Below, one piece after another: positions 33,904-43,544 of a DNA stretch of 64,000 nt. Location of the stretch: assembly GCA_950022295.1 (NCBI GenBank), contig OX465595.1:224405770-224469769 (forward strand). The letters are read 5' to 3'. The notes beneath the pieces were generated by a model, which ran no database searches, was not told the DNA's origin, and worked only from the letters and a program-made list of their open reading frames with translations. How positions within the stretch are numbered: position 1 is the first letter of the stretch; the number at the start of each line of letters is the position of its first letter. Position numbers and translations under genes: made by a program. Origin of the DNA: Bromus sterilis. Its lineage: Eukaryota; Streptophyta; Magnoliopsida; Poales; Poaceae.

Positions 33904-33911
33904 TATAAATA
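33904..33911 (+). promoter_or_regulatory. TATA box of the antisense B3-like gene
   Basis: TATAAATA in GTGC-TATAAATA-GGCCCC, 73 bases before the ATG, followed by a CT-rich leader (33920-33983) like plant 5' UTRs. It faces away from Tat-Z pol transcription. Confidence 0.65.
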
Positions 33912-33983
33912 GGCCCCTTCTTTTTCTTCTAGCAGCGGTATTCGTCCTCTGCTCATCTTGCTTCTCTTTCTCTTCCTCTTCTC

Positions 33984-34628
33984 ATGGCGCCCAAGCGTGG
34001 AGCTGGTATGAATGGTTGTGGTCGTGCTCGCCGTGGCCGTGTCGGTCGTACTCCGCGCTCTTCTCGCGGTGGTCGTCATGGTGTAGCGTTGGCGCCTTCC
34101 TCCTCTACCTCAGAGGAGACTGTTTGGTGTTATGACTTTCTCCTGCACGTTCGTGGCCGGGGCGCTGCTCGTATTCTTCTTCCTTCTGAATTTTCTGCCA
34201 TTGTTTCTGCGCGTGGCCTTGATGGCTTGCTGCTTCGTCTTCAGGGGTGCGCTCGATCTCCTTCTTATGTCAAGTTGGAGATCGATAGTTCCCGCTTGAT
34301 TTTTCTTGGCTTTGGCTGGAAATCCTTTGCTCGTCAGTTGAACTTGCGTGATGGTGACACTCTTTGTTGCCGTTTTGATGGTAAAGACACTCTTGTCATC
34401 CGGGCTTTGGACCCGAGCGGCAACCGCATGGATCCGTACTGGCCGGAGACAGGCAGTGATGGTTCTGATAGGTCGAGGAGTCCTTCGCCTGCGTCTTCAA
34501 CTGCCTTCTCCTCCGGTGACTCTTCGGGTGCTGATGCGGAGCCGTCTTCAACTGCTTTCCCCTCCGGTTCTGAAGAGGATCTCGACGTCAAACCACCAGT
34601 GAAGCGGGCGCTCCAGGCGACCTTGTAG
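33984..34628 (+). CDS. B3-like DNA-binding protein encoded antisense inside Tat-Z
   Basis: 214 intact codons, ATG at 33984 in a good plant context (CTCATGGCG). Residues 1-40 are a basic Gly/Arg/Ser-rich tail. Residues about 45-150 look like a plant B3 domain: FLLHVRGRG, then RILLPSEFSAIV (first strand and helix), VKLEIDSSRL, the hallmark GFGWKSFARQLNLRDGDTL, and LVIRALDPSGNR at the end. The rest is a Ser/Asp-rich acidic tail. B3 domains bind specific DNA and belong to plant transcription factors (ARF, RAV, REM), so a nuclear DNA-binding role is inferred. It has its own TATA box and lies opposite to pol, where Tat elements such as Grande are known to carry extra antisense ORFs. A second frame stays open past 34628 to about 34890, so the original protein may have been longer. 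It could be a captured host gene fragment. Confidence 0.75.
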   Translation: MAPKRGAGMNGCGRARRGRVGRTPRSSRGGRHGVALAPSSSTSEETVWCYDFLLHVRGRGAARILLPSEFSAIVSARGLDGLLLRLQGCARSPSYVKLEIDSSRLIFLGFGWKSFARQLNLRDGDTLCCRFDGKDTLVIRALDPSGNRMDPYWPETGSDGSDRSRSPSPASSTAFSSGDSSGADAEPSSTAFPSGSEEDLDVKPPVKRALQATL

Positions 34629-34993
34629 AAGTGGAGGCGGAAGCGTCATCTTCGCCGGCAGCTCGGGTGGAGATGGATACGAATCTATTGGTGCAGGAGA
34701 AGAAGCTAGTGGAGTATCGACTTTGACTGCTCCACAAATAAGTCGAGCTTCATCTTTTGCTGCTTTGACTCCTCCTTTGGCGATGATGCTCTGTCTTCGT
34801 TCCAATCATCCCAGCATGGGCACTCATGTAGAAGTCATAATTCCTTGGGTGATTGATGTCGTAGGCTTTATTGGCTGCTTGTGCCTTTTGTAACTAGATT
34901 AGTTCTCCATGTAATGAAGATTGCCTTCGAGCAATCAGAGCTGCCATCTATCCAATGTACTTTTGAATCTTTTGTACTAAGAATGATCTTCTG
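34629..34993 (+). other. 3' region of the antisense gene, possibly former coding sequence
   Basis: One frame is open from about 34620 to 34890 (for example PSMGTHVEVIIPWVIDVVGF), reachable by one frameshift from the end of the B3 ORF. AATGAAG at 34914 may be a weak polyadenylation signal. Ends at the Tek2 insertion (target 34989-34993, TTCTG). Confidence 0.4.
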
Positions 34994-37900
34994 TGTTGGG
35001 ACCCGGGGTTAGCGTATGCAAGCCTCGCTACAACACAATCATATGGAGAGCCGAGAACCGTACCCACTTGTCTAAGCAGACAAGGCCAAGCACAGAACGT
35101 TCTGGGAAAGCATCGAACGTGAGGGGCATCCCATTTAGGCCGGATGATCCACTGAGATGGGTCCTCATCGTCCGCACACAAGTCTAATTGATATGGGTGG
35201 TGAACTCCCATACTCATAGACAAGTCGCCTCAACCATACTATCGATTGTATTATAACCCTTACATAGACTTACTCCATCCCGATCACTTAGTCGGGGTCT
35301 AGGGCGGGCTCGATCATACATCAAAGTGTGCACGAGACAGAGTCTCGAACAATCGCATCGCGATGCCCCAAGCTGCGCACATCTAAGGGCCACTTGGTGT
35401 ATAAAAGACCGCCAGCCAGATCACAACTAAGGTCTCGAAAACCCATACAAAGACATGCACATGTATCAAGGTAAAGGGAGGTGGGTTCAATTGCAGAAGT
35501 GCCAGCTTTGACTAGTCCTGAACTACGAGTACCAGACTTGAGGTAAGAAGTGTACACGAGTCCACTACATCTCTTCAACCAATTACACCACTATGGTTAC
35601 TTCCTCGACTTCCCCAGGAGAAGCACACCATAGCACTCAAACTTATCTTGGTGTATTTTAGGAGTATCCGGTTCAAGTTGTCTAATAATCGAGCACAGCT
35701 CTCCAAGTAGTCCCTTACCGCGGACGCGGCTATTCGAATAGTTTATTAACCCTGCAAGGGTGTACTGCTACACACATGAAACTATCAGTTACCGCCTTTG
35801 TACTCGAATCCGTTCAAGAGGTGCCGGCGAGGATAATTCCCACAACTTTTACCTCAAAGCCAACTCAAATTCAAAGGAGACGCCTATCTGGGCTGGAATC
35901 CACATCGTGAACCCGGCCAGTTTACCGATGTGGTCCCAGAAGATGTGTGCAGGGTCCCAAGCCGGTCTGAATATCCGTTCTTCCACTTCGCAGACCGTGC
36001 CACAGACCTACCAGAACTCCGAACTAATGCGACTCATTGAACTGAGAAGGCGTGAGTTAGTAGGTTGAGCGGGGGTCCATGTGCCCAACGAGACAACCCA
36101 CTGTGTACTCCTACACAGCCTCTCATCGTTCACCTTGTATTAGGGTAGATTCACCAACACAGTTTAACTTTCATCAACACCATGTTTACCATCATCCCGA
36201 CTCACATCAAAAGCAACCTCATTGTATCACTAAGCATGCAATAAGCAGTAACAGTTGCAGGGTTCGGGTTCCGGCTCCACTTCTCTCAGCAACACGACAA
36301 TCATAGTATCAACATAATGTACAATGCACAATCACATGAATAAGATTGTAATGGTGATGTTCAAGGTACTGATGTGTTGAGCATTCCATTTAAAAGGAGT
36401 ATATTGCATTTGAATTGCAAATTCAAACTCCATTTGATTTATCGATGAATTTCAAATGCATTTGAATGCATGAAAGTTCATTTGAAAATGTTGATCATGA
36501 AGTGATGTGGTATAGTTGAAGTAATGTTTCTGATGTGGGGGTGAAACCATTCAAATTAAGTGTGTTGCAAAGTCAATTGCAAAATCACTCAAATTTGAAT
36601 TTGAAAAGGATCCATATGCATGTTTGCTACTGTTCAACAATTTTAAAATTGTCAAACATGAAAAAAATTTGTATATTCATAATCCTTGTATTTTTCTGAT
36701 AATTTTAGACATATTATTTGTCCAATTTGGAGTTAAAATGAATTAGTTATGATTTTCCAAAGTTTATATGATTTTCAGTAATTTATGTAATTCTTAAATT
36801 CATTTCTAAAAATTCTGGAAAAAGGTTTACTGCGTCATGCTGACATCAGCATGACGTGGGGGGGTCTGACTACTGGGGCCCCCATGTCAGTGGGAGAGGG
36901 TTTAATCCCCTCTGTTTAATTAACAGAGAGGGGTTAGGCGGGGGGGCTGGCCCACTTGTCATAGACTCCGGGGGGGGGGGGGTTAAGCGGTGGTTTAAGC
37001 TAATCGGCCGGCGGCTAACCGCCGGTGACCACGGGTCATGGCGGCGCCTTGCGGGACTTGGGTTTCCGGCCACAGGAGAAAAGGGGGAGAGCACCAGGGG
37101 GTGCCTCTCGCTCTTCCGCATCAAGGGGTGCCAGTGGGGTGTCCCGGGGAGGTCCTGGAGCACGACGGCGTCGAGGTCCGCGGCGGTGAGCTCTCGGCCG
37201 AGGAGGGGATCGACGATGGCGTGCACGAAAAGGGGCGCGGAGGGTGGTGTTCGAACCGGAGGCTCACCCTGAGTGCAGTGGAGGAGTCGGGGTGGACGGA
37301 GGCGAAGAGGTGGCGGCGAATTTGAGCTCGAGCTCCATGGCGGCCGGCGGTGAGTTGTCGAAGCTTGCGTCGTCCTCGGGGCGGCTGGGCTCGATTCCTC
37401 GCGCTTGAAGACGAAGACGAGCATGGCGAGTCTTCTGGACACGGTGGTTCTCCTCGAGGGCCACGGTGGCCACGCAAGTGCGGCGGCGCGGCGAGACCGA
37501 GCGCTCGGAGACGGTGAGAAAACGACGAGAGAGAGAGCTAGAGGGAGCAGGGAGAGGGGGAGAAGTGTTGCGGGGCTCTGGGCGTCTCCGTGGCACGCTT
37601 AGGAGGAGGGGGAGGCTCTGGAAGCCGCGAGGCGTCGCGGTGGCAGCGTCGGCGTGCTCCCGTGCCTCCAGCGAGCAGCTTCGGGGGAGGTGGAAGAAGA
37701 CGACAAGGGGGTACGGGCTGGGCTGGGCCAAACGGGCCAAGGGGAAACTAGTTGGGCTGGATGCCTCTCTCGCCCCCTGTAGATTTCCTTTTATTTTTAT
37801 TTTTCTGTAAATAGGTTGGCCCCACTAATTAAATTAGCTAGGCATTTTAAATAAATGTCCAAATAGTTTTATAAATACTAGGTGACCAGTAGCTAGCCAC

Positions 37901-38222
37901 ATAAAGAATTTGGGCATTTTTTAAATTCAATACATTTGAATCTCAATTCAAATAAGGTCAAATTTAATTTCCAGGGCACCTTTTGAATTTTTTAATATTC
38001 CATGGGCATGGGAATGAACCCAAACCACTTTTAAATTGATCTCCATCATTTATAGGAATTTTCCAAATATTCAAATGATTTTTGGAAAAAGATTTTTATC
38101 TGGCCATTTGAATTAAATTCTCAGGGCTTTTCTTTTCCCCAATTTTGACTTTCTTTTGAATTTTTGCATGATGCAAAGGGCACAATCAATCCCTAGCACT
38201 TACCCTAGTTGGGGTTCTGACA
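34994..38222 (-). repeat. Tek2 3' LTR (3229 bp, with internal deletions)
   Basis: Compared with the right LTR it lacks three blocks: about 400 bp at 35460 (between copies of CATGCAC), about 70 bp at 36088 (between copies of CCAAC) and about 250 bp at 36258 (near TTGCAGGG/GGGTTC). It has a 13-base G run at 36970. The minus-strand TATA region is mutated to TATGTAAGGG. The long GC-rich minus-strand frames (for example 37264-37740) are discussed under findings. Confidence 0.92.
36833..36856. promoter_or_regulatory. perfect 11-bp palindrome with TGACG core in the Tek2 LTR
   Basis: CGTCATGCTGA, two bases, then its exact reverse complement. Repeated at 45691-45714 in the other LTR. It contains TGACG, the core recognised by plant TGA/bZIP factors. 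It lies in U3. Confidence 0.6.
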
Positions 38223-41200
38223 ACTTGCCCCCACTCAAAAGAATCTCGTCCCGAGATTCAGAAGTCTTCGGGAGGAAGGTGGGGTACTCGGCACGGAGGC
38301 GGTCTTCTCTTTCCCAGGTTGCTTCTTTCTCGGAGTGATGTGACCACTGAACTTTAAGGAACTTGATCTTCTGACGGCGAGTGACACGCTCGGCTGAATC
38401 AAGAATACGAACAGGGTACTCTCGATAAGAAAGGTCATCTTGGAGATCAAGCGTTTCATGGTCGACTTCGCGGATGGGGTCCTTGAAGCAACGCCTGAGT
38501 TGTGACACATGGAATACATCATGTACTCGGGAAAGGTGAGGGGGTAGTTAAAGTTGGTAGGCAACTTCTCCACGTTTAGCAAGAATGCGGAAAGGTCCGA
38601 TGTAACGTGGGGCCAATTTTCCTTTGATACCGAATCGTTGGGTTCCCTTCAGAGGAGTAACCCGAAGGTAGGCCTTCTCATCCTGATTGTAGCTCTCTTG
38701 CCTATGATGACGATCATAGTAGCTTTTCTGACGAGACTGGGCTGCTTTCAATTGATCACGAACAATGCGAACTTGCTCTTCTGCTTCCTTGATCATATCC
38801 GGTCCAAAGAATTGTCTTTCACCGGTTTCTGACCCGTTTAGTGGTGTTCGACATCGTCGTCCATATAGGAGTTCAAAAGGAGCCATGTTCAGACTAGATT
38901 GAAAACTATTGTTATAAGCAAATTCGGAAAATGGAAGAGACTTCTCCCAATTCTTTCCGAATGAGATAACACAAGCTCTGAGCATGTCTTCCAAGATTTG
39001 ATTAACCCTTTCGACTTGACCGCTAGATTGAGGATGGAAAGCTGTACTAAAGGAGAGATGAGTTCCCATAGCATGTTGGAAGCTTCCCCAAAATCTAGAT
39101 GTGAAAAGGCTACCGCGATCAGAATTGATTTCCAAAGGAACACCGTGAAGGGACACAATTCTAGAGACGTACAAGTCTGCTAACTGGCTAGCAGTTATAG
39201 ACTCGCGAACTGGAAGGAAGTGAGCAACTTTGGAAAGCCTATCTATGACAACGAAGATGGCATCGTTTCCTTTCTGGGTTTTTGGAAAGCGGGTGATGAA
39301 GTCCATACCGACTTTGTCCCATTTCCACTCTGGAATAGGAAAAGGTTAAAGTGTGCCAGCAGGTCTTTGATGTTCGGCCTTAATGCGACGACAAACATCA
39401 CATTCGGCAATGAACTTAGCAATTTCTCTCTTCATCCTCGTCCACCAAAATCTCTGGCGTAGGTCTCGGCACATCTTTGTGCTACCAGGATGAATTGAGA
39501 GGGGAGTGTCATGAGCTTCTTTGAGGATTAGCCTCCTAAGATTGTGTTTTCGTGGTACAACCAATCGAGTGCCAAAGAAAACAACACCTTGATCATTTAT
39601 GGAGAAACATTTAGCAACTCCGCTAACAATGTTCTTCTTGATCTCTCGAATACCACTATCACGCTTCTGGGCGGCTATGATTTTATCCTCAAGGGTTGGT
39701 TTCGCCACCAAGGTAGAAAGATAGCCATGAGGAACAATCTCGAGATTGAGTTTTCAAAATTCCTCATGAAGAAGTGGTTGATACTATTAAAACATGAGGT
39801 TGTTACAATACGACTTACGACTTAGTGCATCAGCCATGACATTGGCTTTGCCTGGGGTGTAAGAAATTCCTAAGTCATAATCTTTTATCAACTCTATCCA
39901 GCGTCTTTTCATGAGGTTAAGATCTGGCTGGGTGAATATGTATTTGAGGCTTTGGTGGTCGGAATAGATCTCACAACGATTACCAAGGAGGTAATGTCGC
40001 CAAGTTGTTAGGGCATGAACTACGGCAACGAGTTCAAGATCGTGGGTAGGATAGTTCTCTTCATGTGGCCGCAACTGGCGTGAAGCATAAGCTACCACAT
40101 GTCTATCTTGCATAAGTATGCATCCTAACCCTTGCCGTGAGGCGTCACAAAAGATCTCGAAATCCTTTTTGGTGTCTGGAGGTGCAAGTACGGGTGCAGA
40201 AGTCAACCTTCTTTTTAGCTCTTGAAAGCTTTCCTCGCACTTGGGAGTCCATAGGAATTTCTTATCTTTCTTGAGGAGTTCAGTTAGAGGCTTTGCAACT
40301 TTAGAAAAGTTCTCGACGAAGCGGCAGCAATAGCTGGCTAGGCCAAGAAAACTCCTAACTTGCTTAACCGATTCAGGTGGAGTCCAGTCAAGGACGGCCT
40401 GAACTCTCTCGGGATTCACAGCAATGCCTTTTGCAGAAATCACGTGGCCTAAGTAGGTCACTTCTGGTAGCCAAAATTCATACTTGGAGAATTTAGCATA
40501 CAGGCGATGCTCTCTAAGTTTCATCAATACCAGCCTTAGGTGATCGGCATGTTCTTCTTCGTTCTTCGAGTAGATGAGAATGTCATCAAGATAAACTACA
40601 ACAAATTTATCTAGGTACTCCATGAAGATCGAATTCATCATGCGTGAGAAAGTGGCGGGGGCATTGGTTAAACCAAAGGACATGACGGTGTATTCGTAAA
40701 GACCATAACGAGTAGTAAATGCCGTTTTGGGAATGTCCTCGTTTCGGATTTTGATTTGATGATACCCTAATCTCAAATCCATCTTGGAGAAGACAGAGGA
40801 TCCTGCAAGATGATCATAAAGATCATTGATCCTGGGTAGTGGGTACTTGTTCTTTATCGTCGCTAGATTTAGCGGGCGATAGTCTACGCACATCCTTTCT
40901 GTTCCATCTTTCTTCGTTACGAACAGAACGGGGCAACCCCATGGCGATGAGCTAGGGAGGATGAAGCCTTTTTCCAACAAAGCTTCCAGTTGGGTTTTAA
41001 GCTCAGCTAACTCACGTGGGGCCATTTTGTATGGGCGTCTAGAAATTGGTGCGGTTCCTGGGGCAAGATCTACAATGAACTCTACACATCTGTCGGGTGG
41101 CATTCCCGGCAGCTCTTCAGGAAAGACATCCGGGAAATCACGGACCACCGGAACATCTTCAAGGTCGGGAAGGGGAAGCACATTCAAAGAATGCAACTGG

Positions 41201-41562
41201 GTTCTTGTTCTTGGTGAGGAGTAAGCTATTGTCTGGCCTGAAGGATGTGTAAGTCTAACGGACTTGGATTTACAATCAAGAAAAGCATGTTGTCTTGATA
41301 ACCAATCCATACCAAGGATGACATCAATGTCTGAAGACTTGAGGGCTATGAGTGAAGCAAGGAATACTAAACCCTCAATTGCAATTTGATTACCATGGCT
41401 TACTCTATTAGTTTGCCATTTTGAACCAGGAGTTTGAATGATCATAGGGGTGAACATTTCATCAAAGGATATCTCATGCCGAAGTGCATAACTCTCCGAC
41501 ATGAATGAGTGAGATGCTCCTGGATCGAAAAGCCCAGAAGTGGGAACAAAATTGACTGGGAG
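38200..41562 (-). pseudogene. pol: Tek2 pol: protease to chromodomain, one frame with about five stops
   Basis: A single minus-strand frame runs from the protease to a stop inside the 3' LTR (38200-38202). Protease has DPGASHSF instead of the DSGA catalytic site. RT is intact with VVVYLDDILIYS (about 40566-40600), and RNase H follows (CDASRQGLG, ENYPTHDLEL, YSDHQSLKYI). Two adjacent stops at 39784-39789 and a TGA near 39748 end the RNase H-linker region. The integrase zinc region (HPGSTK and CDVCRRIK) is followed by TAA at 39346, where the Tek3 copy has CAA. The integrase core has SDRGSLFTSRFW and GQVERVNQILE. A TAA at 38548 precedes the chromodomain-like tail (KVQWSHHSEKEATWERED). A one-base loss near 41564 separates gag from pol. 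Confidence 0.92.
38223..38241 (-). other. Tek2 polypurine tract
   Basis: Minus strand CTTTTGAGTGGGGGCAAGT abuts the 3' LTR start TGTCAGAACC. It lies inside the open pol frame. Confidence 0.8.
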
Positions 41563-42659
41563 CGTACCAGAATGACGTCAGAAGTACTATTAGTTTCCTC
41601 AACAGAGATTTGGTTCACACGTCCAAGATTTGTGGAAGTGAAAGGCTTAGAGGTGGGAACCTTCGGGGGTGGTTTGGCACGAACAGTGGGGTTTCCTTTG
41701 GCATGGGGTGGAGCATTCTGACTGACGGGGCACTCACGAGAATAGTGACCAGGCTGGCCACATCTAAAGAAGGCTCCAAAGATAGTGCGGTGAGCTGGGT
41801 TGTTTGGTGGAGCTGGTGGATGAGGCGGCACAAGGGATGGCCTCGGTGGGTTGTTTTGGGGAAACAAACTGTTAGGAATCCAGATCATACGCTTCTGAGG
41901 GCGTGAACTGGAAGAAGGGGTAAGCTCAAGAGCATGTTTGCGAGACTTCTCGAAAACTTCATTGCCATGCTCAGCTCTGAAGGATCTGTTGAATAAATCC
42001 TCAAAGGTGGGAAACTCAAGGAGGTTGAGATCATGATGAAGGATGGGGCTAAGTCCCTTGCGGAACTTTGCCTGCTTTCTGGCATCGGTGGTGGTCTCAT
42101 CTTGGGCATAACGAGAAAGACGGTTGAATTCCCTCACATACTCATGAATGGACATCTCTCCTTGATTCAGATTGCAGAACTCTTCCTTCTTGCGCTCCAT
42201 CAACTTATCCAGAATGTGGTACCCTCGAAAGGCAACACAGAACTCTTGCCAAGTCACTACGTGACCATCTGGCTGCATTGCAACATAGTTCTCCCACCAC
42301 TTAAGAGCAGCACCTTCCAAGAAGTATACCGCGAAAACAACTCGGTCATTGGGAGCAACATGTGCAGTGTCAAGCTTACGCTCGATGGAACGGAGCCAAT
42401 CATCATCTTCAAGAGGCTCAGAAGAACATCGGAATACCGGTGGCTTGAGGAGGATGAAGTCCTTAATGCTGACCACCACATTACGATGGTGGGCGGTATT
42501 CTGCTCGATGAGCTCCAGAAGGCGTGTTTGATCACGTCTATTCCTCTCGGCTTCCATCATGATTTCCGCCGCAGAAGGCGGGGTTGGAGGTTCATCATCA
42601 TTTCGATTCCGATCACGGTCTCGATTCCGAAGAATAGCACTACGAGTTCCACCTGACAT
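41563..42659 (-). pseudogene. gag: Tek2 gag, nearly full frame
   Basis: ATG at 42659 opens a basic N-terminus (RNRDRDRNRNDDEPPTPP), followed by the gag core (EPLEDDDWLRSIERKLDTA, ALKWWENYVA, VREFNRLSRYAQDE) and a Pro-rich linker. The zinc knuckle near 41740 reads FFRCGQPGHYSRECP, where the first zinc-binding cysteine is replaced by Phe. The frame then leaves pol by the one-base loss near 41564 and runs to 41442 as missense. RNA packaging would be impaired even if translated. Confidence 0.88.
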
Positions 42660-43114
42660 CCTGTGTGATAAAAATCAACAATCAGAACAGGTTGTACGAT
42701 GGAGGCAAGGATAAAAGGATATGATTTAGGAGGAAAGGATAATAATGCGAAGGCAATGACTCAAAGAAACACGGAACAAATCCGGCAACATAATGGCTAT
42801 ACTCGGATGGAAATTGAAACAACCTCGAAGAATTAGAAAGAACTTCTTCCAGGAACTCAAAACACGAAGACTCTGGACATCCACAACAATCCTACGGCTA
42901 TAAGGAGGCAATCAACGAGATGTTCTAGTAAGACATAGATGACCCTAGTCCTATCTTCCCGTAGAATAAGATGTGGGTGACTCAGAACTCAGATCGATGA
43001 GGTCAGGAGAAAAAAGAAGCCTTACGTTGTTCCCTTATATACCTAGAGTAACTATATAACTATAGAAGGCTAGACTCGACTTCGGCCAAGGTTGATAATC
43101 CAACAGTCAGTCCT

Positions 43115-43126
43115 GCTCTGATACCA
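43115..43126 (-). other. Tek2 primer binding site (initiator Met tRNA)
   Basis: Minus strand TGGTATCAGAGC, four bases from the 5' LTR end. Confidence 0.92.
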
Positions 43127-43393
43127 AGTCTGTCGGGACCCGGGGTTAGCGTATGCAAGCCTTGCTACAACACAATCATATGGAGAGCCGAGAACCGTAC
43201 CCACTTGTCTAAGCAGACAAGGCCAAGCACAGAACGTTCTCAGAAAGCATCGAACGTGAGGGGCATCCCATTCAGGCCGGATGATCCACTGAGATGGGTC
43301 CTCATCGTCCGCACACAAGTCTAATTGATATGTGTGGTGAACTCCCATACTCATAGACAAGTCGCCTCAACCATACTATCGATTGTATTATAA

Positions 43394-43404
43394 CCCTTAT
43401 ATAG
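43394..43404 (-). promoter_or_regulatory. sense TATA box of the Tek2 5' LTR
   Basis: Minus strand CTATATAAGGG. With transcription starting about 30 bases on, U3 is about 3.7 kb and R-U5 only about 0.25 kb. Confidence 0.6.
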
Positions 43405-43536
43405 ACTTACTCCAGCCCGATCACTTAGTCGGGGTCTAGGGCGGTCTCGATCATACATCAAAGTGTGCACGAGACAGAGTCTCGAACAATCGCATCGCGA
43501 TGCCCCAAGCTGCGCACATCTAAGGGCCACTTGGTG

Positions 43537-43544
43537 TATAAAAG
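43537..43544 (+). promoter_or_regulatory. antisense TATAAAAG box of the Tekay LTR
   Basis: TATAAAAG in TTGGTG-TATAAAAG-ACCGCC on the strand opposite to the element. Identical boxes are at 35400-35407 and 54743-54750. Confidence 0.4.
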
